Below are positions 45,468 to 54,565 of a DNA stretch of 64,000 nt, in pieces. Position 1 is the first letter of the stretch. Every line of letters begins with the position of its first letter. The notes under the pieces are model-generated. The model had not been told where the DNA came from. It saw nothing but the letters and a program-made list of their open reading frames with translations, and searched no databases. Both the position numbers and the translations under genes were made by a program. Source of the stretch: CAVZTA01 sp963778025 (GTDB lineage: Bacteria; Chloroflexota; Limnocylindria; Limnocylindrales; CSP1-4); assembly GCA_963778025.1 (NCBI GenBank), contig CAVZTA010000006.1, positions 1-64,000 of the forward strand. The letters are read 5' to 3'.

Positions 45468-46219
45468 CCGCGACGCTGCCGGCGCCGGCGGACGGCGCGA
45501 CCGCCCGCGACATCATCCTCCGGCTCGAGAACGTCCACACCTACTACGGCCACATCCATGCCCTGCAGGGCATCACGATGGAGGTCGGTCGCGGCGAGAC
45601 CGTCACGCTCATCGGGTCCAACGGCGCGGGCAAGACGACGACGCTCAAGACGATCTCGGGCCTGCTCCACCCGCGCGAAGGCAGCGTCTTCTTCGAAGGC
45701 GCCGACATCTCGAAGACGGCGGCCCACCAGCTCGTGAAGCTGGGCATCGGGCATGCCCCGGAAGGGCGCCGGATCTTCTCGCGTCTGACGGTCCTCGAGA
45801 ACCTCCAGATGGGCGCGTTCACGCGCGACCAGAAGGGGCTGGACCCCGACCTCGAGCGTGTGTTCCACCTGTTCCCGCGGCTCAAGGAGCGTGTCGCGCA
45901 GCAGGGCGGCACGCTGTCGGGTGGCGAGCAGCAGATGCTGGCCATCGGTCGGGCGCTCATGTCCCGCCCGCGGCTCCTCCTCCTCGACGAGCCGTCGCTG
46001 GGTCTCGCGCCCATCCTCATCCAGTCGATCTTCTCGATCATCCGGGAGATCAACGCCCAGGGGACGACGGTCGTGCTCGTGGAGCAGAACGCCAGCCAGG
46101 CGCTGCGCATCGCCCATCGCGGCTACGTCCTCCAGACGGGCGCGGTGGCGCTGTCGGGCGACTCGGCCGCGCTCAGCGAGGACGAGCACGTGCGCAAGCT
46201 GTACCTCGGGGAGGAGTGA
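45464..46219 (+). CDS. livF: branched-chain amino acid ABC transporter ATPase LivF
   Basis: 251 residues. Walker A IGSNGAGKTTTLKTISG, Q-loop GHAPEGRRIFSRLTVLENLQ, signature TLSGGEQQMLAIGRALMS, Walker B LLLLDEPSLGLAP and switch VLVEQNASQAL. Normal length for LivF, without the insertion found in its LivG partner. It overlaps livG by 4 nt and ends the transporter operon. Confidence 0.93.
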   Translation: MTATLPAPADGATARDIILRLENVHTYYGHIHALQGITMEVGRGETVTLIGSNGAGKTTTLKTISGLLHPREGSVFFEGADISKTAAHQLVKLGIGHAPEGRRIFSRLTVLENLQMGAFTRDQKGLDPDLERVFHLFPRLKERVAQQGGTLSGGEQQMLAIGRALMSRPRLLLLDEPSLGLAPILIQSIFSIIREINAQGTTVVLVEQNASQALRIAHRGYVLQTGAVALSGDSAALSEDEHVRKLYLGEE

Positions 46220-46258
46220 CCGCCCGGCCCGCCGTGGACCACGGGCGGCCGACCCGGG

Positions 46259-47000
46259 ATGGCCAGCGGCGGCGCTGACGATGCGGACGCGCGGGACGCG
46301 CGCGGCATTCCCGCGGCTGACCGCTTCGAGCGGACCGAGAAGCTGCGGCCTCCCGGCGGGCGCGGTCCGTCGGGGCCGGTGGTCGCGGTGGTCGGCCTCG
46401 TCGTGGTCGTCGTCGCCTTGCTGAAGCCGTGGGTGTCACCGGAGCCGGCGGTACCGACGGTCATCCCGACCGCGTCACGCGCACCGGTCGCCAGCGCCAC
46501 GTCGGCGCCGGTCGCGACGGCGCCCCACGGCCCCCACGGCCCCCACGGCTGAGTCGGCGGCACGCGGCTTGTGCTTCGGGATCCCCGAATGGCGCGTCGT
46601 CGCCGCCGAGATCTGGTCGGACCGGCCGGTGCGCGCGTGGATCGCGGCTGATGGCCGGATCGCGCACGACCCGCTCGACCCGAACATCTCGTTCACGCCG
46701 GTCGTCGCGAGCGCTGTGCCGTCGCTGGGCTTCTGTGCGCCGGTCAGCGGGGACGACCGCCCACCCGCGGACGCGGCCGTCGCGCTCTGGCGACTCGATG
46801 CCGCGGGCCCGACGGCGCTTCGGCCACGCGTCCGCGAGCCTGCCGTGGCCACGCCGTTCGGACGCCTGTGGTGGCCGCCCGTGGACGCCGCGGCCGGTGC
46901 CGGGACGTGGCCCTCCGGACGCTACGTCGTGGGCATCGCCGGGCCCACCGACTACGTGCGCTTCCTGGGGATCGAGGTCATCCTCACGCCGCTGCCCTGA
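46259..47000 (+). CDS. single-pass membrane protein, unknown, frameshifted in a C-rich repeat
   Basis: N-terminal part from ATG 46259: acidic cytosolic segment, one membrane helix VVAVVGLVVVVVALLKPWV, then a Pro/Ala linker ending in a CCCACGGCC triplet repeat where the frame breaks near 46540. The next frame continues AESAARGLCFGIPEWRVVAA and IWSDRPVRAWIAADGRIAHD to a stop at 47000; this 150-residue outer domain is beta-rich with no family I know. The repeat is a natural site for sequencing or replication slippage. Confidence 0.6.
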
Positions 47001-47030
47001 GCGCGCGTCGGCCGCGTTGCGCCGCGTCTG

Positions 47031-47062
47031 CCGCGCCGGCCGCGCCGGCCGCGCCGGCCGCG
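47031..47062. repeat. 9-bp tandem repeat between convergent genes
   Basis: CCGCGCCGG repeated three and a half times (47031-47062) in the 69-bp gap between a plus-strand and a minus-strand gene. Each unit is self-complementary in part, so the array can fold and may serve as a two-way terminator. Confidence 0.65.
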
Positions 47063-47069
47063 TGCGTCC

Positions 47070-47492
47070 TCAGTAGCGCGGGCGCTCCAGCGCGATGTCG
47101 TACGCGGCGCGCGCCAGCGCGATGACGCCGATCGCGGTCACCCACAGGCCCGGCGCCCGGTTCGGCAGGAACCCCTCGGGCGCGAAGATGAACATCGGGA
47201 TGAACAGCGCCACGCCGACGACCGCGAGGATCGCGAGGGCGGCATAGAGGATCGGGCGATCGACGCCGTCCGGGCGGTCGATCATCGCGTAGGGCAGCGC
47301 GATGAGCGCGATCGTGGCGAGCGCCGCGATGAGCGCCAGCATCCCCGGGCCGTCCCACACCTTGGCGACCACGGAGGTCATCTCGCCGTCGTTGCCGCCC
47401 AGCACGTACCACGGCAGCAGACAGCCGACGAGGATGACGACGGACGCGAAGAACGCGATGCGTCGGGCCCTGCCCAGGGGGCGACGGTGCAT
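47070..47492 (-). CDS. integral membrane protein, unknown
   Basis: 140 residues with four hydrophobic segments: ARRIAFFASVVILVGCLLPW, GMLALIAALATIALIALPYA, ILYAALAILAVVGVALFIPM and GLWVTAIGVIALARAAYDIA. No motif recognised. It begins directly at the stop of the hpt gene (no gap), suggesting coupled translation. Confidence 0.75.
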   Translation of the reverse strand: MHRRPLGRARRIAFFASVVILVGCLLPWYVLGGNDGEMTSVVAKVWDGPGMLALIAALATIALIALPYAMIDRPDGVDRPILYAALAILAVVGVALFIPMFIFAPEGFLPNRAPGLWVTAIGVIALARAAYDIALERPRY

Positions 47493-48068
<576 letters not shown>

Positions 48069-48241
48069 GGGGTGGTCGAGGGATCCTTCTGGCGGAGCGC
48101 GGACAGGGCGCGGGATGGCGGAGCGGACGGCGGCAGGCGGGTTGCGCGGGCAGGCGCGAGGCGCGGCGGATGCGAGGGAACCATCGCGTCCGGGTGATTT
48201 TGCCGTGCCCGGGCGCGCGCCGCACGGGCGTCGGCCAGCGG

Positions 48242-48859
48242 TCAGCGGGGCGGGGCGATGGCGTCACCGGTCCGGCCGGGCCGTCGTCGGCGACGGCGAC
48301 GCCCGGTGCGACGCGTGGCGGTCGTGGTCGACGCGGCCGGCGTGTCCTCGATCGCGACGGGGACGTCGACCACCGCCTGGACGGCATCCATCTCATCGGC
48401 CGCAGGCGTCTCGTGTGCGGGCACCGTGTCCACGGCCGGTCCGTCGTCGGCCGGCACCTCGTCGACGCGGTCGGGCATCACGTGGCCGCTGGCCCCGGAC
48501 AGCGCATCGACCAGCGCGACCCGCCCGAACTTCAGCATCAGCATCCGGAAGTCGCGGGCGTAGAACAGCTTGATGCGGATGTCGGGGTAGAGCTCACGCA
48601 GCCGCCGCAGCTTGCGGTTCTTCTTGCGCACGAGGCTCTGCTTGAGCGTCGTGAGCTCGACGTACAGGTCGATGTCGGGCAGGTAGAAGTCGGGCGAGAA
48701 GCTCTCGATGACCGTGCCGTCGAGCGTCCACAGCACGGGGAACGTGTGCGGCTCGTACTCCCAGCGGACGTCGTAGAAGTCGAGGATCCGCGCGAGCTCC
48801 GCCTCGCTCGCGTGGGCGAACGCGGGCGGGTCGGGGACGGCCTCGGCGGGGCCGGTCAT
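48242..48859 (-). CDS. nuclease-fold-like protein with Arg-rich tail
   Basis: 205 residues. Residues 10-110 resemble a PD-(D/E)XK-type core found in small endonuclease-like proteins: ILDFYDVRWEYEPHTFPVLW, SFSPDFYLPDIDLYVELTTL (the D...E-x-T strand pair), then KKNRKLRRLRELYPDIRIKL and FYARDFRML. The C-terminal 90 residues are acidic/Ala-rich and end in a run of nine Arg/Thr-Gly-Arg residues, typical of nucleic-acid contact. The exact function is unknown. The start overlaps the zinc-ribbon gene stop by 4 nt. Confidence 0.6.
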   Translation of the reverse strand: MTGPAEAVPDPPAFAHASEAELARILDFYDVRWEYEPHTFPVLWTLDGTVIESFSPDFYLPDIDLYVELTTLKQSLVRKKNRKLRRLRELYPDIRIKLFYARDFRMLMLKFGRVALVDALSGASGHVMPDRVDEVPADDGPAVDTVPAHETPAADEMDAVQAVVDVPVAIEDTPAASTTTATRRTGRRRRRRRPGRTGDAIAPPR

Positions 48860-49233
48860 CCGGCGCCGGCGCCGGTGCCGCCCGGTCCCTCGAGGAGCGA
48901 CCGCAGGTCGCCGTCGTGACGCTCCAGGAACGCGTGCATCCGCCGCACGTCGTCCTCGCCGATGGCGGGCCCCGTCAGGCGCGCCTCGTCGCCCGCGTCG
49001 AACTCGCCGTAGCGCATCGTGTCGGCGGAGACGGCTCTCGGCAGCCCGTCGTCCTCGTCCTCGAGGACCACCAGGCCGAGGGCCTCGCTGCCGCAGGCGA
49101 CGCAGCGGAACTGGACGAAGACGAGGTCGTCGCGCTCGGCCAGGACGTCGATGCGATCGGCCGGGACACCCGCGCCGCACGCAGTGCACCCGACCCCGGC
49201 GAGCGAATCCCGGAGGTGGTCGCGCGGGTCCAT
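48856..49233 (-). CDS. zinc-ribbon protein, unknown
   Basis: 125 residues. Two CxxC knuckles, GCTACGAG at 15-22 and RCVACGSEAL at about 43-52, form a zinc ribbon. The rest is acidic (VLEDEDDGLPRAVSADTMRY, IGEDDVRRMHAFLERHDGDL) and ends in Gly/Ala repeats. Co-translated with the nuclease-like gene downstream, so the two may work on the same nucleic-acid substrate. Confidence 0.68.
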   Translation of the reverse strand: MDPRDHLRDSLAGVGCTACGAGVPADRIDVLAERDDLVFVQFRCVACGSEALGLVVLEDEDDGLPRAVSADTMRYGEFDAGDEARLTGPAIGEDDVRRMHAFLERHDGDLRSLLEGPGGTGAGAG

Positions 49234-49295
49234 CGGGCGACCAGTCTAGCGGAGGCACCGTGCATCGACATCTCCCAGACCGGAGGCCGGTCCGG

Positions 49296-49312
49296 ATACT
49301 CCCATGGGGTAT
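49296..49312 (+). promoter_or_regulatory. CsoR-type operator at the regulator's start
   Basis: ATACTCCCATGGGGTAT is a near-perfect inverted repeat with the G/C-tract and flanking AT of CsoR operators (TACCCC-TATGGGGTA-like). It ends one base before the first ATG of the CsoR-type gene and overlaps a possible -10 (TATCAT), so the protein would shut off its own promoter when metal-free. Confidence 0.6.
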
Positions 49313-49313
49313 C

Positions 49314-49745
49314 ATGCGGCGCATGCCCGAGCGACTTCCCGGCACCACCAGCCCGAACGGCGCAGGCCACGCCGCGCCCCGCGCCACGCCGCGGACGACG
49401 CCCCGCGCCGCGGTCAAGCCCACGCCCATCCCCGCGACCTTCCGTCACAGCTACTCCAAGGACCGCGCCCAGCTCGCGCGCCGCCTCGCCCGCATCGAGG
49501 GCCAGGTCCGCGGCATCGCCCGGATGATCGAGCGCGAGGAGTACTGCGTGGACATCCTCCAGCAGACGTCGGCGCTGCGGGCGGCCGTCGACGCGCTGTC
49601 GATCCTCATCCTCGAGGACCATGTGTCCGGCTGTGTCCGCACGGCCGCGGAGCACGGCGACGCGGAGCGCTATGTCGATGAGGTGGTCGACGTGGTCCGC
49701 CGCACGCTCGGCCGGCCGGTGCGCACGGGGCGCGCCGCGACCTGA
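49314..49745 (+). CDS. CsoR/DUF156-type metal-sensing repressor
   Basis: 143 residues from ATG at 49314 (ATG at 49323 is also possible). After a 45-residue Pro/Thr/Arg-rich extension the four-helix CsoR core begins: AQLARRLARIEGQVRGIARM, REEYCVDILQQTSALRAAVD and LEDHVSGCVRTAAEHGD. The Cys, His and Cys of the x-C-H-C copper site are all present, as is the RIEGQVRGI DNA-binding helix. No copper ATPase or chaperone gene is in the window, so its target other than itself is unknown. The N-terminal extension is unusual for the family. Confidence 0.85.
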   Translation: MRRMPERLPGTTSPNGAGHAAPRATPRTTPRAAVKPTPIPATFRHSYSKDRAQLARRLARIEGQVRGIARMIEREEYCVDILQQTSALRAAVDALSILILEDHVSGCVRTAAEHGDAERYVDEVVDVVRRTLGRPVRTGRAAT

Positions 49746-49877
49746 CCGAGCGCCGACCGTGGGACCCCCGGCGGCGCGCCGGTACCTTCGGCCCACGGCA
49801 CGCACGCAACGGGGGATGGCCGCCACGGCGTCGCCGGGCGAGCATCGAGCGGCCCGGATCCGTGCCTCCTGGAGCTG

Positions 49878-51479
49878 ATGCCCGACTTCCGCGACCCGGT
49901 CGCTCGCGAAGCGACCGATCCCGGTCCGCTCGTCGCCGCGCCGCCGCCGTTCGTCGACCGACGCGTGGCGTTCCGGCGCGCCGCGGATCGGCTCCTCCAC
50001 GAGGAGACCCGGCTCCTGGCGCGCTCACTCGACATCCTCGCCGGCGACGACGACGCCGATGCCCGGTTGGGCGGCATCCTGCGACTGCTGGCGGAGGCCC
50101 TGGGCGCGCCGCGGGCCGCGTTGCTCGGCGACCGTCCCGTGCGCCGTGTGGCGGTGGTGGTCGACGACGGCGAGGACCCCGACGCGGCCGATGCGCTCGC
50201 CGCCTGGCTCGACGCGGCGGGACCGCGTACCCGCGCGCAGCGCGCCGCGGCCGGTCCAGCACCGGTCGTGCGCATCGTTGCGCCGTGCGGGGAGCCTCGT
50301 CCCGCGACCGACGCGGGCGACGAGCCCCATCGACTGCTGCTCGCACTCCCGTCGGATGGCGGCCTCCTTGGCTTCGATCTGACCACGCCGCTCGACGAGG
50401 CCGAGCTGGAAGCGCGCCTGCCCGCCCGGCTCGTGCGCCATGCGGCCGCGATCCTCGCGGTCGTCTCACGCGACCTCGCGCTGGAGCGTGAGCTGGAGCT
50501 CCTCCGGGCCCGGGAGGTGGAGCGGTCCCGCTTCGTGTCCACCGTCGCGCACGAGCTGCGAACGCCGCTCACGGGCCTGGGCGGCTACCTGGACCTCATC
50601 CTCGACGACAAGGTCGACGACCCGGCCGTGGAGCGCGACTTCCTCGAGCGCGGGCGCGGGATCGTGGCGTCGATCGCGAGCCTGGTCGGCGACCTGCTCG
50701 AGCTGTCGCGGCTCGACTCGGGGTCGTTGCGCCTGGACCTCGCCCCGTTCTCGATGGCCGAGCTCGGCGGCCGGGTGACCGGCGCACTCCAGCCGCTCGC
50801 GATGGATCGCGGCATCGCCCTGGAGGCCGAGCTGCCGCCGCGGATGCGGATGGCCCTGGGCGATCGACGGCGGATCCAGCAGATCCTCACCAACCTCGTC
50901 GGCAATGCGCTCAAGTTCGTCGCGCCCGGTGGGCGCGTGAAGCTGGCGGCGTGGACGGACGGACCCGTGGCGGTGTTCGCCGTGCGGGACGACGGGACGG
51001 GCATCGGGCCCGACGACCGGGCGCGCATCTTCGAGCGCTTCCAGCGCCTGGCGGTCCACGAAGGCGTGACCGGCACGGGGCTCGGACTGCCGATCGCACG
51101 CGACCTGGCGCGGGCGATGGGCGGCGAGCTGGACGTCGCGTCCGTTCCGGGATCCGGCTCGTCGTTCGTGGTCGTGCTGCCAGGGCCCGCGGGCGCGTCG
51201 GACGACGAGGTCGAAGCGGTCGTCACGCGCGTGCTCCCGGCCGAGGAGCAGGCGCTCGAGGAGCGGGCGGTCCTGCGCGCACTGGAGCTCGCCGGCCGGG
51301 ACATGCCGACGTTGCTGCGGCCGGTGCCGACACCCGAGCGGGCGACGGACGACGGGGTCCCTCCGCCGGCCGACACGCCGGTCCGACCGGCGCGCCCGGC
51401 CACCGCGCGCCGGCGACCGCGGCTGCGGGCCCTCGACGGCGGGGTCGGGCGGGCCCCGACACGGCCGTCACCCGCCTGA
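49878..51479 (+). CDS. soluble histidine kinase
   Basis: 533 residues with no membrane segment. Residues 30-190 look like a divergent GAF-type input region (LARSLDILAGDDDADARLGG, EALGAPRAALLGDRPVRRVA). The HisKA box is STVAHELRTPLTGLGGYLDL with phospho-acceptor His at about 224; the ATPase domain has QQILTNLVGNALKF (N), AVRDDGTGIGPDDRARIFER (G1/F) and GTGLGLPIARDLA (G2). The C-terminal 100 residues are Pro/Arg-rich. No response regulator gene is adjacent, so its partner is encoded elsewhere. Confidence 0.88.
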   Translation: MPDFRDPVAREATDPGPLVAAPPPFVDRRVAFRRAADRLLHEETRLLARSLDILAGDDDADARLGGILRLLAEALGAPRAALLGDRPVRRVAVVVDDGEDPDAADALAAWLDAAGPRTRAQRAAAGPAPVVRIVAPCGEPRPATDAGDEPHRLLLALPSDGGLLGFDLTTPLDEAELEARLPARLVRHAAAILAVVSRDLALERELELLRAREVERSRFVSTVAHELRTPLTGLGGYLDLILDDKVDDPAVERDFLERGRGIVASIASLVGDLLELSRLDSGSLRLDLAPFSMAELGGRVTGALQPLAMDRGIALEAELPPRMRMALGDRRRIQQILTNLVGNALKFVAPGGRVKLAAWTDGPVAVFAVRDDGTGIGPDDRARIFERFQRLAVHEGVTGTGLGLPIARDLARAMGGELDVASVPGSGSSFVVVLPGPAGASDDEVEAVVTRVLPAEEQALEERAVLRALELAGRDMPTLLRPVPTPERATDDGVPPPADTPVRPARPATARRRPRLRALDGGVGRAPTRPSPA

Positions 51480-51518
51480 CCGCACGCCTTCGGGGCTTGC
51501 GCGAAGGGCCGTCGCGAC

Positions 51519-51594
51519 TCATCCACATCGTGCTCGCTCGGCCGGCCGACGGTTATCCACAGCTGGCCGTCCGCGTTCGTGGATTCGTGGACAA
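51519..51594. promoter_or_regulatory. cluster of DnaA-box-like sequences, possible oriC segment
   Basis: In the 327-base gap before rsmG: TCATCCACA (51519-51527), a perfect DnaA box TTATCCACA (51553-51561), and on the other strand GAATCCACG (51578-51586) and TTGTCCACG (51586-51594). Four 9-mers within 76 bp in a GC-rich genome is far above chance, and rsmG is a classical origin neighbour. No dnaA, dnaN, parA or AT-rich unwinding region is visible here, so it could also be a DnaA-regulated promoter. Confidence 0.5.
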
Positions 51595-51600
51595 CCCACC

Positions 51601-51629
51601 TTGACGCACGGTCGTGCGGCCCGTAGCGT
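51601..51629 (+). promoter_or_regulatory. promoter-like sequence upstream of rsmG
   Basis: TTGACG (51601-51606), 17-nt spacer and TAGCGT (51624-51629), directly after the DnaA-box cluster. It would give a leader of about 170 nt before rsmG. Confidence 0.4.
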
Positions 51630-51806
51630 CCGGCCTCCGCACGTGTGCCAGCGGCGAGGGTAACTCGACCCGAGAGGGGTTCCGGGAGACCGGCGCCACG
51701 ACCGATCGGATCGGGGAAGACCGAACCCGCACGGCACCTGCGCACGACGTCGACGCCGGGAGCGGCTTCCGGACGGATCATCGGCACGACCACAGGAGGG
51801 GTGCCG

Positions 51807-52598
51807 TTGGAACGCCCGCGAGGACCGCTCCCGACGCGCGTCCAGGACACCGATCCCCTGCCCGCGGCATACGCCGCCACGCTGCGAGCGGGCTTGTCGA
51901 CGCTCGGGATCGACCTTCCGGCGGGCGCACGCGATGTCATCGACGGCCACGTCCGGCTGTTGCTGGCCTGGAACCAGGCGATCAATCTGACGGCCATCCG
52001 CGACCCGGTCGCGGCCGCCACCCTCCACGTCCTCGACAGCCTCGCCGCCGTCCCGCTGCTCCGGTCGGAGGGGGCCGAGCGGCTCCTCGACCTCGGGTCG
52101 GGCGGTGGCTTTCCGGGCCTGCCACTGGCCGCATCGCTCCCCGCCGGCGCGCTCCTCGTCGAGTCCATCGCCAAGAAGGCGGTGTTCCTGCGCACCACCG
52201 TGGACAGCCTCCGCCTCACCGACCGGGTCGCCGTCGCGGCCGACCGCGCGGAGACGCTGGCCGCCGATCCGGCGCATCGCGAGGCCTGGCCGGTGGTCGT
52301 CGCCCGGGCCGTCGCGGCGCTGCCGGAGCTGGCCGAGCTGGCGATGCCGCTCGTCGCGGTCGACGGGCTCCTCGTCGCCTGGAAGCGCGAGCCGCTGGCC
52401 GACGAGGTCGACGCGGCGCGGGCCATCGTCGGCCAGCTGGGCGGCGACCGGCCGGAGGTCCTGGACGTGTCGCTGCCCGGGCTCGAGGACCATCGCCTGG
52501 TCGTCATCCGCAAGCGGTCGCGGACGCCCGACCGGTACCCGCGTTCCGCGGCCGATCGGAAACGCACGGCCCGCGCAAGGCATCGCGACGCGAGCTAG
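51807..52598 (+). CDS. rsmG: 16S rRNA (guanine-527-N7)-methyltransferase
   Basis: About 263 residues. The TTG at 51807 is chosen because AGGAGGG lies 6 nt before it; GTG at 51801 is too close to the Shine-Dalgarno sequence. RsmG features: LLLAWNQAINLTAIRDPVAA, HVLDSLAAVPLL, the SAM loop LLDLGSGGGFPGLPLAASLP, ESIAKKAVFLRTTVDSLRL and VARAVAALPELAELAMPLV. It methylates G527 of 16S rRNA. Basic C-terminal tail of about 25 residues. Confidence 0.92.
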   Translation: MERPRGPLPTRVQDTDPLPAAYAATLRAGLSTLGIDLPAGARDVIDGHVRLLLAWNQAINLTAIRDPVAAATLHVLDSLAAVPLLRSEGAERLLDLGSGGGFPGLPLAASLPAGALLVESIAKKAVFLRTTVDSLRLTDRVAVAADRAETLAADPAHREAWPVVVARAVAALPELAELAMPLVAVDGLLVAWKREPLADEVDAARAIVGQLGGDRPEVLDVSLPGLEDHRLVVIRKRSRTPDRYPRSAADRKRTARARHRDAS

Positions 52599-52637
52599 CG
52601 CGCGGGCGCGGCATCGTGCGGCGATACGCTCGGTCGC

Positions 52638-53375
52638 GTGCTGGTCGCGGTGCTCTCGGACATCCATGCGAATCTCACCGCGCTCGACGCCGTCCTCGAG
52701 GCGGCCGGCGGGGTCGACGAGGTGTGGCACCTCGGCGATGTCGTCGGCTACGGCCCCGACCCGGACGCGGTCGTCGACCGCCTCGCCACGGTCGGGGCGA
52801 AGGGCGTGCGGGGGAACCACGACGCCGCGGCGGTCGGCGAGCTCGACGTCACCGACTTCCACGCCGACGCTCGCCGCGCGATCGAGTGGACCCGAGACAC
52901 CATCGCGACCGCCACCGCTGACTGGCTGCAGGCGCTGGAGCCGACCCGCCGCGAGGGCGAGTTCACGCTGGTCCACGGCAGCCCGCGCGATCCGACCTGG
53001 GAGTACATCCTCGGCCGCGACAGCATCACGGCGAACCTCGACGCCCTGACCACGCCGTTCGGGCTGCACGGCCACACCCACGTGCCCATCGCTTACGCGC
53101 GCACGCGGGGCTCGCTCGGGCGACGTCCCGTGGGGGTCGTCCGACCGGGCGACGGCGACACGCTCGACCTGCCCGACGGGCCGGTGCTCCTGAACCCCGG
53201 CAGCGTCGGCCAGCCGCGAGACGGTGTCCCGACCGCCTCCTGGCTGGCCCTCGACACCGCCGCGCGTCGGGTGACCTGGCACCGGACCGGCTACGACATC
53301 GCGGCCGTCCAGGAGCGGATGCGCCAGCGCGACCTGCCGCCGCGCATGATCGAGCGGTTGGCGTACGGCTGGTAG
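52638..53375 (+). CDS. calcineurin-like metallophosphoesterase (YfcE/MJ0936 type)
   Basis: 245 residues, GTG start at 52638. All metal motifs are visible: VLSDIHANLTAL (DxH), HLGDVVGYGPDP (GDxxGYG), VRGNHDAA (GNHD), LVHGSPRDP (HGxP) and LHGHTHVPI (GHTH). A loop around residues 165-185 is longer than usual. Members are phosphodiesterases of broad substrate range; the physiological substrate is unknown. Convergent with the kdp genes. Confidence 0.88.
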   Translation: MLVAVLSDIHANLTALDAVLEAAGGVDEVWHLGDVVGYGPDPDAVVDRLATVGAKGVRGNHDAAAVGELDVTDFHADARRAIEWTRDTIATATADWLQALEPTRREGEFTLVHGSPRDPTWEYILGRDSITANLDALTTPFGLHGHTHVPIAYARTRGSLGRRPVGVVRPGDGDTLDLPDGPVLLNPGSVGQPRDGVPTASWLALDTAARRVTWHRTGYDIAAVQERMRQRDLPPRMIERLAYGW

Positions 53376-53388
53376 CGCCGCGGCGTCG

Positions 53389-54546
53389 TCAGTCGGACGC
53401 CGGCGGCGCCGCCACGACGTGGACCTCGACGTCCGGCAGCGCCTGCAGCACGCGCTCGGCGAGGGACGGCCGCCGCAGACGCTCCAGCGCCGTGCGATCC
53501 TCGTAGGGCAGGACCACGTGCGTGGCGCCGCGATCGCGGGCCGCGTGCACCACGCCCGCCGCCACATCAGCGGCCTCGAGGCGGATGACCTGCGCCCCGA
53601 GGTCGACCGCGTCGTCGATCGCCTCCTGCTCGGTCCGAGCCTGGACCGACGTCCGCCCCGCGTCGCGAGGCGTCTCGATGACCAGCGCCACGAGCGACGC
53701 GTGCATCGCCGACGCGACACCGGCCGCGCGCCGCACCGCCCGCGCCGCGGATGGCTGCCCGTCGACGAGCACCAGGACGCGCTCCGTCGCGAGGGGCAAC
53801 GCCGCCCCGCCCGAGGCCTCCAGCTGGCCCTCGACCCGGCGCGCGACGAGGCGCAGCGCCAGCTCCCGGAGCGCGGTCAGATTCGCTTCCGTGAAGAACC
53901 GGTCAAGGGCCACCGCGGTCCGCTCCGGTGGATACACGTTCCCGTGGCGCATCCGCTGGCGGAGCGCGTGCGGGCTCATGTCGACCAGCTCGAGCTCGTC
54001 AGCCCCCTCGAGCACCGAGTCCGGGAGCCGCTCGTTGACCGGACCGCCGGTGATCGTCGCCACCGCGTCGGCGACCGAGTCGAGGTGCTGGACGTTCATC
54101 GTCGTGACGACGTGGATGCCGGCGTCCCGGATCGCCTCGACGTCCTCCCAGCGCTTCGCCCGGGCCGAGCCGGGGGCGTTCGTGTGCGCGAGCTCGTCGA
54201 CCAGCGCGACCGTCGGATGACGCGCGATGACCGCGTCGGTGTCCATCTCCTCGATGGTCACGCCGCGATACGCGATCCGCTCGCGTGGCACGATCTCGAG
54301 GCCGTCCAGCAGCGCGCTGGTGTGCACCCGCCCATGCGCCTCCACGAACCCGACCACGAGGTCGGTCCCGCGGTCCAGCCGCCGGTGGCCCTCCTCGAGC
54401 ATCCGATACGTCTTGCCGACGCCGGGCGCCATACCCACGTAGACCCGGAGGCGTCCCCGCCCGGTGCCCGACTCGGCGCGGACCCGGGCGAGCATCGCCT
54501 CCGCGGTGGGGCGGACGTCGAAGGCGTCGCGTTCCTCGGCGGTCAT
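53389..54546 (-). CDS. kdpD: KdpD N-terminal sensor protein without kinase domain
   Basis: 385 residues, only the cytosolic N-terminal half of a KdpD. KdpD domain: GRLRVYVGMAPGVGKTYRML (Walker-like loop), GFVEAHGRVHTSALLDGLE, VALVDELAHTNAPGSARAKR and HVVTTMNVQHLDSVADAVAT. From about 255 a Usp-like domain: TERVLVLVDGQPSAARAVRR. The frame then stops; DUF4118, HisKA and ATPase domains are encoded separately at 60698-62275. Such a protein senses nucleotide, possibly c-di-AMP, through its Usp domain. Last gene of the kdp operon, 20 nt after kdpC. Confidence 0.88.
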   Translation of the reverse strand: MTAEERDAFDVRPTAEAMLARVRAESGTGRGRLRVYVGMAPGVGKTYRMLEEGHRRLDRGTDLVVGFVEAHGRVHTSALLDGLEIVPRERIAYRGVTIEEMDTDAVIARHPTVALVDELAHTNAPGSARAKRWEDVEAIRDAGIHVVTTMNVQHLDSVADAVATITGGPVNERLPDSVLEGADELELVDMSPHALRQRMRHGNVYPPERTAVALDRFFTEANLTALRELALRLVARRVEGQLEASGGAALPLATERVLVLVDGQPSAARAVRRAAGVASAMHASLVALVIETPRDAGRTSVQARTEQEAIDDAVDLGAQVIRLEAADVAAGVVHAARDRGATHVVLPYEDRTALERLRRPSLAERVLQALPDVEVHVVAAPPASD

Positions 54547-54565
54547 GCCGATCCCCTTCCGTCCA

